From Paenibacillus sp. 481 (GTDB lineage: Bacteria > Bacillota > Bacilli > Paenibacillales > Paenibacillaceae), in contig NZ_CP075175.1 in NCBI RefSeq assembly GCF_021223605.1, positions 372,001-436,000 of the forward strand: a stretch of DNA of 64,000 bases. Reading direction: 5' to 3'. Position 1 is the first letter of the stretch; the number at the start of each line of letters is the position of its first letter. The notes beneath the pieces are model-generated. The model was not told the origin of the DNA. It made no database searches and saw nothing but the letters and a program-made list of their open reading frames with translations. Shown in pieces: positions 1-7,639 of the stretch. The position numbers were made by a program, and so were the translations under genes.

Positions 1-495
1 AATAATATCGAACGGGAAATCAATAAATGCAAACGGGAAGTTGTTAAGCAACATCGCAATGATCGCTGTAATTTGCGCAGCTGTTTTCCATTTGCCCCAT
101 TTACTAGCCGCAACAACATTACCTTCCAATAATGCCACCTGACGTAATCCTGTGACAGCGAACTCTCGGCTAATGATAACGATAGCGATCCAAGCATCGC
201 ACTTCCCCATCGCTACAAGCGAAATAAGCACTGCGGCAACGAGCAGCTTGTCTGCCAATGGATCTAATAACTTACCTAGGTTTGTTACCATCTTGCGCTT
301 ACGAGCAATATAGCCGTCCAACCCGTCCGTGCTCGCTGCAATAATGAAGATGAGAGCAGCGATAATTTGATTATACGTGATGTAAAAATCTTCAATTTGT
401 ATTGGTGTAAAATAATCAAAATTCACCAACAGGAAGAACATCATAATCGGTACGAGAAAAATACGCACCAAGGTGATCTTGTTCGCTAAATTCAC
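1..495 (-). CDS. pgsA: CDP-diacylglycerol--glycerol-3-phosphate 3-phosphatidyltransferase PgsA (3' end cut off by window edge)
   Basis: PgsA makes phosphatidylglycerolphosphate, the committed step of anionic phospholipid synthesis, in the membrane. The translation begins V/M-N-L-A-N-K-I-T and contains the CDP-alcohol phosphotransferase signature DG-x2-AR-x8-G-x3-D-x3-D (seen as DGYIARKRKMVTNLGKLLDP, continuing LAD). It is rich in hydrophobic membrane segments. The start is a GTG at 495 with a GGGGAGGG Shine-Dalgarno just upstream; its first base is shared with the stop codon of the decayed rimO remnant (TAGTG). The frame is open to base 1, so 165 codons are visible and the last few tens are outside. 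In Bacillus the next genes would be cinA and recA. It seems to have its own promoter at 724-753. Confidence 0.95.
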   Translation of the reverse strand, partial: MNLANKITLVRIFLVPIMMFFLLVNFDYFTPIQIEDFYITYNQIIAALIFIIAASTDGLDGYIARKRKMVTNLGKLLDPLADKLLVAAVLISLVAMGKCDAWIAIVIISREFAVTGLRQVALLEGNVVAASKWGKWKTAAQITAIIAMLLNNFPFAFIDFPFDII

Positions 496-619
496 TAATT
501 AGTACCCTCCCCAGCCAGGTCAAACTCAAGCGCATGGATCATTCGCACTTTGGCGATGTCGCCGATGCTAAGATGGCATTTCGCAATGAAACTTCACCGA
601 TAAGTTCTGGAATAAGCGA
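495..619 (-). pseudogene. rimO: Decayed 3' end of rimO (ribosomal protein S12 methylthiotransferase)
   Basis: On the minus strand 593-498 translates in one frame to a peptide ending GDIAKVRMIHALEFDLAGEG-TN followed by TAG. This resembles the end of the RimO TRAM domain (the VRI-x-HAL-E-F/Y-DL-x-GE pattern). Going upstream, an in-frame TGA lies at 596-594, and the similarity continues only in a shifted frame (PELIGEV at 610-590), which looks like loss of one T. Nothing recognisable as the radical-SAM body, and no start codon, is present before the promoter and terminator at 724-808. The stop overlaps the pgsA GTG exactly as an intact rimO-pgsA junction would. In Clostridia rimO directly precedes pgsA. 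I infer that most of the gene was deleted and the rest is decaying. Confidence 0.75.
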
Positions 620-723
620 GCAGTTGCTCCTTGAATCACTGAAAACAAAGCTACTGTCATTCATTATTAACAGCTAGCTAGAGTCCTATGTAATTGAGTT
701 ACACTGCTCATTCTATCTCATCA

Positions 724-753
724 AGTATAATACAGCAGCACAACGATAGTCAA
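724..753 (-). promoter_or_regulatory. Sigma-A-type promoter upstream of pgsA
   Basis: On the minus strand TTGACT (753-748) is followed after 18 bases by TATACT (729-724), each one mismatch from consensus. It lies between the yajQ terminator and the rimO remnant, so it would make pgsA independent of yajQ, with a leader of over 200 bases that includes the remnant. Sequence match only. Confidence 0.55.
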
Positions 754-808
754 AAAAGAAAACAGCCCCCTACTCCTAAACAAAATATCGCTCAGGAAAT
801 AAAGGGCC
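752..808 (-). terminator. Rho-independent terminator after yajQ
   Basis: On the minus strand a 13-bp stem with G-U pairs (arms GGCCCTTTATTTC and GGAGTAGGGGGCT, 808-764) is followed by TTTTCTTTTTT. It begins 15 bases after the yajQ stop codon. Confidence 0.65.
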
Positions 809-822
809 AAAAATCTTGATCG

Positions 823-1311
823 TTAACGGAAATTTGTAAATTGCAAATCAATTTGCAAATCTGCACCTCGCAGCATCTGCATAACTGCTTGCAAATCGTC
901 TTTACTTTTTCCGGTTACACGAATTTGATCACCTTGAATTTGGCTCTTAACTTTCAACTTAGAGTCGCGAATAAGCACATTAATTTTTTTCGCTACGTCC
1001 TGTTCGATCCCTTGCTTTAACTTGATACGTTGACGAACAGTACCCGCGGAAGCAGGTTCAATTTTGCCATATTCCATATTTTTAATAGCCAAACCACGCT
1101 TAATCATTTTAGATTGCAAAATATCGAGCACGCTAGTCAACTTATATTCGTCGTCTGATGCAACAATCAGTTCTTCCTTCTCGAGTTTAAGACTGCTCTT
1201 GCTTCCCTTAAAATCAAAACGAGTCTCAATTTCACGCTCTGCTTGCGTAATTGCGTTATTCATTTCTTGCATGTCAAATTTGGAAACAATATCAAATGCA
1301 CTTTCAGCCAT
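823..1311 (-). CDS. yajQ: YajQ-family nucleotide-binding protein
   Basis: 162 aa, the usual length for the YajQ/UPF0234 family. The N-terminus (MAESAFDIVSKFDMQEMNNA) and the ETRFDFKGSKSSL segment are family signatures; the family folds as two ferredoxin-like domains. Members bind nucleotides and some (Xanthomonas) bind cyclic di-GMP; the physiological role in Firmicutes is unclear. ATG start with AAGGAGAGG 8 bases upstream. It is followed by its own terminator and preceded by another (1353-1401), so it is probably a single-gene unit, although no clear promoter was seen. Confidence 0.93.
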   Translation of the reverse strand: MAESAFDIVSKFDMQEMNNAITQAEREIETRFDFKGSKSSLKLEKEELIVASDDEYKLTSVLDILQSKMIKRGLAIKNMEYGKIEPASAGTVRQRIKLKQGIEQDVAKKINVLIRDSKLKVKSQIQGDQIRVTGKSKDDLQAVMQMLRGADLQIDLQFTNFR

Positions 1312-1352
1312 TATGTACCTCTCCTTATAACGTATTTATGTGAAAATGACAA

Positions 1353-1401
1353 CACAAAGGCATTCCCTTGTGACAAGTCGTCAGCAAAAGAATGCCTTGT
1401 G
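1353..1401 (-). terminator. Terminator after the 54-aa membrane protein gene
   Basis: On the minus strand the near-perfect arms CACAAGGCATTC and GAATGCCTTTGTG enclose a loop of about 24 bases and are followed by TTGTCATTTTC. It lies between the stop of the 54-aa gene (1417) and yajQ. Confidence 0.65.
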
Positions 1402-1416
1402 CCTCCATCGTGCTTC

Positions 1417-1581
1417 TTAAGATTGGCTGCTGACTGGCTGGCGAAACATATCCAATACACCGAGCGCAATATGAGCGAGACCGAACCCTAATATGCCATA
1501 ACCCCATACACTTGGCGTTAAGTAATAACCTAACAGGCTGACGACGACACCCAAACATGTGACGACCCAACTAACTGCCAT
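1417..1581 (-). CDS. Small two-TM membrane protein of unknown function
   Basis: 54 aa beginning MAVSWVVTCLGVVVSLLGYY. Two hydrophobic helices (about residues 3-18 and 24-43) are joined by a short TPSVWG turn, with a polar QPVSSQS tail. I chose the ATG at 1581 because GTGAGG lies 8 bases upstream; a TTG 19 codons earlier (1638) has no good ribosome site. I do not recognise a named family. It sits alone between rodZ and yajQ and could be co-transcribed with rodZ, from which it is separated by 129 bases with no clear terminator. Confidence 0.7.
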   Translation of the reverse strand: MAVSWVVTCLGVVVSLLGYYLTPSVWGYGILGFGLAHIALGVLDMFRQPVSSQS

Positions 1582-1710
1582 GCTTGTAACCTCACTTGTG
1601 CAGAGTAACATACCGTACATAGCTATATTCTCCGACAAAGTAAAGTTTAATGCGACAGGACTAATTGGGCATCAGTGAACCAAAGCTTAACCGTGGAAAA
1701 AGCAATCTTG

Positions 1711-2676
1711 CTAATTGTTAGTTCCATTCGTTGCGTTAGTTCCGTTTGTTGCATTCGTGTCATTAGTACCTGTGTTAGACGCTTGCTGCTGTTGTAATGC
1801 TTTCGCTTCTTCATACGAAATCCAATTAAACTGCAACGTCTTCGTGCTTGCCTTATCTCCATCTACAACAGCTGTACCTGCTACCGTAATAGCAATTCGA
1901 TCGGCACGACCAGTTCGCACGTATAATCCGTCTTTGCCTACCTCAAAAGACAACGTTTGCCCATCTTCAATGTTGCCATAATGCAGCTTTTTACCGCTAT
2001 TGTTCTTTTCTCTAACAGCGAGCCAGCTATGGCCATTGGAAGCCTTGATTTCCAGCTTAATAGGTTCATCTTCCTTCGGCGAAGACACGCTATATGTGTC
2101 TGTGCTGCCTGAAGATTTCGTAAGCAAAACAATTGGCGTTTGCTCGGATTCAACTGGATCAGGAGCCTTATCAGGCGCAACAGGAGGCGTTGTTCCACCT
2201 GTTGTTTCGCCACCCGTTTGGTTAGGCGGAGTTGCTTTTTCACTTTTTGTAATATTGATATCATCCGTTGACGGATTGCCTAGATCTTTCGATGTTCGGA
2301 CCATGAAAAAATAAACAATCACAATAATAAGAATAACAAACGACCACATCAATATCGTCGTTGCCCATTTGCCAAATCGATCCGAATGTTGCACGCTCCG
2401 TTTTTTACGAACCATCGGTTCTACCGTCGCTTCCGGCTCTGGAGCAGGGATATCTTTCTGATAATATTGCAATATTTCATCAGGGTTCAACCCGACCGTC
2501 TCTGCATACGTCTTTACAAATGCACGTACATAGAACGAACCTGGCAGCACCTTGTAATCTCCAGACTCAATCGCCTCCAAATAGCGCTTGCGAATTTTAG
2601 TCGCTTCCTGCACATCATCAAGAGACATTCCTTTTTCAAGACGAGCTTTTTTTAATATTTGGCCTAATTCTGACAC
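1711..2676 (-). CDS. rodZ: RodZ-like cytoskeletal/cell-shape protein (YmfM, helix-turn-helix + DUF4115)
   Basis: 321 aa. Residues about 3-70 form a helix-turn-helix of the RodZ type (LGQILKKARLEKGMSLDDVQ). A basic stretch leads into one TM segment (about 109-130, rich in I/V/F), then a Thr/Pro/Asp-rich extracytoplasmic linker, and a DUF4115 beta domain at about 190-285. RodZ couples MreB to the elongation machinery. The C-terminus is an Asn/Thr/Gly repeat (TNATNGTNATNG). The start is GTG at 2676 with GGGAGGTGA upstream. It is longer and more linker-rich than B. subtilis YmfM. It follows ymfK as in Bacillus. Confidence 0.9.
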   Translation of the reverse strand: MSELGQILKKARLEKGMSLDDVQEATKIRKRYLEAIESGDYKVLPGSFYVRAFVKTYAETVGLNPDEILQYYQKDIPAPEPEATVEPMVRKKRSVQHSDRFGKWATTILMWSFVILIIVIVYFFMVRTSKDLGNPSTDDINITKSEKATPPNQTGGETTGGTTPPVAPDKAPDPVESEQTPIVLLTKSSGSTDTYSVSSPKEDEPIKLEIKASNGHSWLAVREKNNSGKKLHYGNIEDGQTLSFEVGKDGLYVRTGRADRIAITVAGTAVVDGDKASTKTLQFNWISYEEAKALQQQQASNTGTNDTNATNGTNATNGTNN

Positions 2677-2733
2677 AACTTCACCTCCCGTATAAAATAT
2701 TCGTGTCAGTACATGGTAGTTGTAACTTATCTA

Positions 2734-3498
2734 TTATAAATCGTTATAATTAGCTGTAAACGTCTCGTAAGAAATTTCCTCATCTGGTGTATTACGGAGT
2801 TCGATAATATAATCAAAATCATCAAATTGATAACGCGTCTCCTGCACAAAAATGTCAGGATGCTCAATCACTTTAGTGGAAGCCATCCCCATAATTTCAT
2901 GCAATAAAGATTCATGCTTCTCATTCGATCGAATCGTGCTCACAATGCCATCAATAATAAAAACGTTGTTCAAACTCATTTCTTCTTCAGACATCTGACT
3001 GCGTACGGTTTGTCGCAACAATGTAGAAGACACAAATGTCCAACGCTTCATAGCACATACGCTACCCGCAATAAGCGATTCCGTCTTACCAACACGCGGC
3101 ATGCCCCGTAATCCAATAACTTGATGACCCTCTTTTTTAAAGATTTCCCCTAAAAAGTCAACTAATAAACCAAGTTCATCACGCGTAAAGCGAAATGTCT
3201 TTTGATCGTCTGAATCCCGCTCTATATATCGACCGTGTCGTACGGCTAAAATATCGACTAATTTGGGCTGTCGCAAGGCGGACACCGTAATATTATCCAC
3301 TTTCCGCAGCATTTCACCCATAATCTTAATTTTTTCATCATCATCCGTCTGAAGCAGCATGCCGCGAGTTTTGCCCTCAACTCCGTTAATCGTTAAAATG
3401 TTAACTTCAAGCATACCGAGCAAAGAGGCAATATCTCCGAGCAAACCTGGACGGTTCTTATGTATTTTATATTCCATATACCACTGTTTGTATTCCAT
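2734..3498 (-). CDS. ymfK: YmfK-like protein, ACT-like domain plus P-loop (DUF3388)
   Basis: 254 aa. The N-terminal region (residues about 6-75; NRPGLLGDIASLLGMLEVNI) looks like an ACT-type regulatory fold. A middle block contains GLRGMPRVGKTES (about 135-147), a Walker-A-like P-loop, and later FIIDGIVS, a possible Walker B. It matches B. subtilis YmfK, which has no established function, over its length. The start chosen is the ATG at 3498, 6 bases after GAGG; the upstream in-frame ATG at 3510 would overlap the ribosome site. It lies between ymfJ and rodZ, as in Bacillus. Confidence 0.85.
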   Translation of the reverse strand: MEYKQWYMEYKIHKNRPGLLGDIASLLGMLEVNILTINGVEGKTRGMLLQTDDDEKIKIMGEMLRKVDNITVSALRQPKLVDILAVRHGRYIERDSDDQKTFRFTRDELGLLVDFLGEIFKKEGHQVIGLRGMPRVGKTESLIAGSVCAMKRWTFVSSTLLRQTVRSQMSEEEMSLNNVFIIDGIVSTIRSNEKHESLLHEIMGMASTKVIEHPDIFVQETRYQFDDFDYIIELRNTPDEEISYETFTANYNDL

Positions 3499-3734
3499 GA
3501 CACACCTCATCTTCGCTTGTCCGCTTCCATTCTACAACACAACCAACTGAAATTCCACCAAGCAAGTGTAAAAAAATTATCGTTTTACAGTAATTGCATG
3601 ATCATTTTCACAATTTAACACTAAAAAAAGCGGTCCAAACTGCCCGCTAAAGTCTATCCATTTCATTATAACAGATTACAAGTATAAATGACTATGAAAG
3701 TAAACAAACTTGTTACAAATATTGAACGAAAAGG

Positions 3735-3760
3735 AAAGAAAGCTCCGAAGAGCCTCTTTC
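3735..3760 (-). terminator. Terminator after ymfJ
   Basis: On the minus strand AAAGAGGCTC-TTCG-GAGCTTTCTTT, a stem with a UUCG tetraloop, is followed by CCTTTTCG. It lies about 30 bases after the ymfJ stop. A second, weaker hairpin (AGCGG/CCGCT, 10-base loop, then T7) is at 3626-3647. Apart from these the 3499-3789 gap holds only the ymfK leader. Confidence 0.55.
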
Positions 3761-3789
3761 CTGCATTCATTACACAAAAAACCAGTAAA

Positions 3790-4044
3790 TTAACGGTTTT
3801 GGTCCGCTAATTTGACCATTAAACGAGCAATCGTCTTCCGCTCATCCTCAGACCCCACATCCCACAGCTCTTTGAGCGTACGTTCTTGAGGGTTTTCAGG
3901 ATTTACTTTTTCATCAAGAAAGGAACCAATTTCATAAGCGAGCTTGGAAATCGTCTCTTCACTCATGCCTAAGCCTTTGGCATTTTGCACGCGCTCACCA
4001 AGGAACTTTTTCCATGTGTCAAAACTACGAAGAACAGATGTCAT
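3790..4044 (-). CDS. ymfJ: DUF3243 protein (YmfJ)
   Basis: 84 aa, soluble and mostly helical (FDTWKKFLGERVQNAKGLGM, then EIGSFLDEKVNPENPQERTL). This matches the small DUF3243 family that includes B. subtilis YmfJ (85 aa). Function is unknown. ATG start with GGGAGG 8 bases upstream. It lies 76 bases after ymfI in the Bacillus order and is followed by a UUCG-loop terminator. Confidence 0.88.
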   Translation of the reverse strand: MTSVLRSFDTWKKFLGERVQNAKGLGMSEETISKLAYEIGSFLDEKVNPENPQERTLKELWDVGSEDERKTIARLMVKLADQNR

Positions 4045-4120
4045 GAGAACGCCTCCCTATAGCTGTTGTTAATGCACTAACAGTCGTAATATGTACGAAA
4101 AGAGAGCGTATTATGCGTAT

Positions 4121-4867
4121 TTATGTCTGCCAACCGCCATTTGGACTAATGACTTGTCCAGTAATGTAGCTCGATTCAGGCAGCGCAAGAAAATAAACTA
4201 AAGAGGCAATTTCTTCTGGTGACGCCAGCCTGCCCGCAGGAATATCGGATTGCAGCAATGCGCGCTCTTCTGCATTAAGATGTTTAATCATATCTGTCTC
4301 AACGACGCCTGGAGCCACAGCATTCACAGTTACGCCTGAAGGTGCCAACTCTTTGGCCAATGCTTTTGTAAAGGCGTTCACGCCACCCTTAGCGGTTGAA
4401 TACATGACTTCGCAAGATGCCCCCGTCAGGCCCCACACCGAGGATACATTAATAATGCGCCCATACTTTTGCGAAATCATGTGCGGAGCAAACAACTGGG
4501 TACACATAAACATGCCTTTTAAATTGATGGCCATATTATCGTCCCACTCTTCTTCGGTTACATCTGTAAATAGACCGTAATGTGCCACCCCAGCGTTGTT
4601 CACGAGAATGTCAGGCGTAAATCCGTGCAGCTCAAGCTTTTCCTGCATACGTAACAATTGATCACGTGAACGTAAGTCAGCCGTAACGGTTAGAACGTCT
4701 CCACCATACTGCAAGCAACGGCGTGCAACCTCATTAGCCGCTTCATGTGCTTGCAAATAATGAATAATGACTTTCATACCGACGGAAGCGAATCGTTCTG
4801 CAACTGCCGATCCAATCCCTCTGCTACCTCCTGTAATGAGTACCGCCGTTTCCCCTAAGGCTTTCAA
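4121..4867 (-). CDS. ymfI: EF-P 5-aminopentanone reductase-type SDR (YmfI)
   Basis: 248 aa classical short-chain dehydrogenase. The NAD(P) motif TGGSRGIG is at about residues 12-19, NNAGVAHYG at about 90-98, the catalytic Ser in INVSSVWG, and the YxxxK pair in YSTAKGG. In B. subtilis YmfI reduces the aminopentanone group on translation factor EF-P; the assignment here rests on identical position between ymfH and ymfJ, since the SDR fold alone would also fit a FabG-like ketoreductase. GGGGGAGA precedes the ATG. A 13-bp GC-rich hairpin separates it from ymfH. Confidence 0.85.
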   Translation of the reverse strand: MKALGETAVLITGGSRGIGSAVAERFASVGMKVIIHYLQAHEAANEVARRCLQYGGDVLTVTADLRSRDQLLRMQEKLELHGFTPDILVNNAGVAHYGLFTDVTEEEWDDNMAINLKGMFMCTQLFAPHMISQKYGRIINVSSVWGLTGASCEVMYSTAKGGVNAFTKALAKELAPSGVTVNAVAPGVVETDMIKHLNAEERALLQSDIPAGRLASPEEIASLVYFLALPESSYITGQVISPNGGWQT

Positions 4868-4893
4868 TACAATCTCCCCCTTTTATATAAACA

Positions 4894-4924
4894 AGGCGCA
4901 CCCGCTTATGTAGCGGGCGCGCCT
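4894..4924 (-). terminator. Hairpin between ymfH and ymfI
   Basis: On the minus strand AGGCGCGCCCGCT-ACATA-AGCGGGTGCGCCT, 13 bp with one G-U pair, starts 6 bases after the ymfH stop and is followed by TGTTTATATAAAA. The T-run is weak, so it may be a partial terminator or a 3'-end stabiliser. Confidence 0.5.
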
Positions 4925-4929
4925 GAACA

Positions 4930-6210
4930 TTAAGGCTGCTCCACAATGGAGACGGCCAAACGGCTCCAGTCGAAATGGTCGCGCAAGCGCTCATTTACTT
5001 GAGCTAACGTTAACGACTCATATACAGCCAGTATATCAAACAAGTCCCCATCTCGGAACTTGTATTTAGTGAACTCGTTCGCAATGGATTCAGATGAATT
5101 GAGCATGCGTAAAAAACCACCAATTCGCTTATTGCGAATCCGGTCAAATGCAGCCTGCTCAAACCCTGTTTCTTTTTGCTGCTCAATAGCGGTACGCACT
5201 CGTTCCACCAGTTTATCCGGGTCCTTCGTCTCCCCGCCAATGACAGAGAAAGCATAGTCTGAACTGCAATTATATTCATGACCGAAGCTATCTGAAGTAA
5301 GACCCTCTTCATATAAAGCTTGTGCTAACGGTGAACTGCTGCCAAGCAATAAGTCAAGCATGGTGCGAGTTGCTAGTTCATATTGCAGCAATGCTGTGCC
5401 TTCAATACGCGGAGGTAGCTCTTTACAACCGAACAAGCATTTAGGCAATGAGACTGGCAGTTTAGAAACGAGACGCGGATTGCGCACGAGTTCTGGTTCT
5501 GCTTCAAATAGCCGCGTAATTTCTCCCTGTGGCTCATAAGATTTGGCGGCCTGGTTCTGTCGAACTAGCTCAAATATGGAGGCAGGATCAACTCCTCCGA
5601 CTACAAATAACAGCATGTTGGAGGGGTGATAAAACGTGTTGTAGCATGCAAACAACGTTTCCTTCGTAATTGTGCCGATAGATTCAATCGTGCCCGCAAT
5701 ATCAATATGTATCGGATGAATATGATACATCGCTTCGATAAGTCCGAAGTAGACACGCCAATCCGCATTATCGCTGTACATATTAATTTCTTGGCCGATA
5801 ATTCCTTTTTCCTTTTCTACATTCTCATCTGTAAAGTAAGGACGCTGCACGAAATCGATAAGCGTTGTAACATTTGCTTCGATTTGATCTGTCGCTGAAA
5901 ATAAGTAAACCGTACGGTCAAATGTCGTAAACGCATTTGCCGAAGCCCCTTGTTGTGCGAAAGTGGCGAAAATATCGCCCTCCGGCTCTTCAAACATCTT
6001 ATGCTCAAGGAAGTGCGCAATGCCGTCTGGCACTTTAACGGCGTCCGCTCCCTTTATTTGAAAATGATTGTCGATAGAACCGTATTTGGTTGAAAAGGTG
6101 GCAAACGTCTTTTGGAATCCAGGTTTGGGCAACACATAGACGTCCAGACCATTATCCATACGTTCGTAGTAAATCGTTTCTTGCAGCTGGGAAAATTCAC
6201 GTTTCTCCAT
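4930..6210 (-). CDS. ymfH: M16 (pitrilysin-type) zinc peptidase YmfH, catalytic subunit
   Basis: 426 aa. The inverted zinc motif HxxEH is present as HFLEH at about residue 66, with downstream conserved Glu residues, so this half of the pair should bind zinc. The family cleaves peptides and small proteins. The start lies one base after the ymfF stop, so the two are translationally coupled. The two proteins have the same length (426 aa), and M16 enzymes of this kind commonly work as active/inactive heterodimers. The substrate is unknown. Confidence 0.9.
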   Translation of the reverse strand: MEKREFSQLQETIYYERMDNGLDVYVLPKPGFQKTFATFSTKYGSIDNHFQIKGADAVKVPDGIAHFLEHKMFEEPEGDIFATFAQQGASANAFTTFDRTVYLFSATDQIEANVTTLIDFVQRPYFTDENVEKEKGIIGQEINMYSDNADWRVYFGLIEAMYHIHPIHIDIAGTIESIGTITKETLFACYNTFYHPSNMLLFVVGGVDPASIFELVRQNQAAKSYEPQGEITRLFEAEPELVRNPRLVSKLPVSLPKCLFGCKELPPRIEGTALLQYELATRTMLDLLLGSSSPLAQALYEEGLTSDSFGHEYNCSSDYAFSVIGGETKDPDKLVERVRTAIEQQKETGFEQAAFDRIRNKRIGGFLRMLNSSESIANEFTKYKFRDGDLFDILAVYESLTLAQVNERLRDHFDWSRLAVSIVEQP

Positions 6211-6211
6211 G

Positions 6212-7492
6212 TTAAACCCCCTCTCGGTTGCGCAAGAAGTATATCGTATCTAGCTGAAACGTATTTGCTGCTGTTTGAATGTGTGCTGTATCGATAGCTT
6301 GTATTTGCTCAATGAGTTGTGTGGTTGTACGTTCCCGCCCAGATAAGACGCGGTTAAAGTCAAATCCAATCATCTCAAATGCAGAATCATCAATTTCTCG
6401 CAACTGATTCGCAATCATCGCTTTCGTCTGCTCCAATTCAAGTGCTTCAATTTGTCCAGCTTGCAGCGCTTCTAATTGTTCTCGAATAATTCGTACTGCT
6501 TTTTCGTAATTATCAAATTCGATACCAGACTGAATGGTGCAAATCCCTTTATGACCATCAAAGCGTGATGAAGCGTAATACGCTAAGCTATTTTTCTCAC
6601 GAACGTTAACAAATAGCTTGGAATGTGGATAGCCACCTAGTATACCGTTATACAAGAGCGCAGCTGGATAAGCATCGTCCGCATATGTAATCGTGGAACG
6701 CAATCCTAAATTAAGCTTACCCTGTGTGACGTCGAGCCGGTCAACGACGACGTTAGGCTCGCCGATGCGCGGAACAGGAATGGCACGAGCATATTTGACT
6801 TCCCCTGTACGCTGCAAGCGAAACGTTCGGGAAACAGCTTGCTCGACTTCCGCTAGTGATGTATCACCTACGACATAAATGTCGATGCAAGCACGTTCTA
6901 GCAACTGACGATACGTTTCGTACAATACATTCGAATCGATCGACTCTAAATCGCTGCGATTGCCAAGCGGATGCAAACGATACGGTTCATTTTTGCACAT
7001 TTCCTCCACACATCGTTCGGCGGCATAACGAATTTTATCGTTGACAATTGCCTCAAGTCGTTTACGTAGTGTATCTTTTTCCTCTTGTACATACTTGTTC
7101 CGGAATGCTCCACCTTCGATGGCAGGATCGGTGACCGCATTGCCCAAAAATTGAAAGGCTTGCTGCAATAGCGAATCAGCTGCGCTGACGAACTGATCGT
7201 TAATGACATCCATCCGGAACTGTATAATTTGGTAGTCGCCTCGTTTATACACATCGAACCCAAAGCCTGCGCCGTACAGCTCATCTAGTCGTTCACGAAA
7301 ACGTATCGTTTCAGGGTGCTCTGCTGTTCCTCTTCTTAGCACAAACGGTGTAAGTGCAGTCGGTGTTACGGTGTCCTCTTGCAGCGGAATCCCAACGTAA
7401 GCGCTGATCGCAAACGTTTTGAAACGCTTAGTAGGCATAACGTGCAAGCGAATACCGTGCACAGAGCCTCGCTCAAAGGTCGGTTTGCTCAC
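6212..7492 (-). CDS. ymfF: M16 peptidase-like protein YmfF, no HxxEH (probable non-catalytic partner)
   Basis: 426 aa with the M16 fold. The equivalent N-terminal region reads LRRGTAEHPETIRFRERLDE and has no HxxEH, so zinc catalysis is not expected. The glycine-rich middle part and the LNLGLRSTI region of M16 subunits are retained. The start is GTG at 7492 with AAGGAG upstream. It is the first gene of a ymfF-ymfH pair. By analogy with other M16 pairs it would form the closed chamber with YmfH; that is inference. Confidence 0.88.
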   Translation of the reverse strand: MSKPTFERGSVHGIRLHVMPTKRFKTFAISAYVGIPLQEDTVTPTALTPFVLRRGTAEHPETIRFRERLDELYGAGFGFDVYKRGDYQIIQFRMDVINDQFVSAADSLLQQAFQFLGNAVTDPAIEGGAFRNKYVQEEKDTLRKRLEAIVNDKIRYAAERCVEEMCKNEPYRLHPLGNRSDLESIDSNVLYETYRQLLERACIDIYVVGDTSLAEVEQAVSRTFRLQRTGEVKYARAIPVPRIGEPNVVVDRLDVTQGKLNLGLRSTITYADDAYPAALLYNGILGGYPHSKLFVNVREKNSLAYYASSRFDGHKGICTIQSGIEFDNYEKAVRIIREQLEALQAGQIEALELEQTKAMIANQLREIDDSAFEMIGFDFNRVLSGRERTTTQLIEQIQAIDTAHIQTAANTFQLDTIYFLRNREGV

Positions 7493-7593
7493 GATTTTAA
7501 CTCCTTTTTATCCGTGCCGAACACGGCTAGTAACATGCTAGGTTATATTCCCTTTGTATCCATTGTATACCTGCATCATCTGCAATGCAAAAA

Positions 7594-7634
7594 GCGAAGA
7601 AGCAAACAGCCGAATACCGACCCTGCTCCTTCGC
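7594..7634 (-). terminator. Terminator after sleB
   Basis: On the minus strand the arms GCGAAGGAGCA and TGCTTCTTCGC (11 bp, one G-U) enclose a 19-base loop and are followed by TTTTTGC. It starts 6 bases after the sleB stop codon. Confidence 0.8.
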
Positions 7635-7639
7635 TCCGT

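Noticed and set aside
496-723. Small gene in the yajQ-pgsA gap
   Set aside because: No start codon with a ribosome site opens a frame into the RimO-like peptide, and stops interrupt it; treated as a pseudogene remnant.
3626-3647. Second terminator in the ymfJ-ymfK gap
   Set aside because: Only a 5-bp stem with a 10-base loop before T7; mentioned under the 3735-3760 terminator but not called separately.
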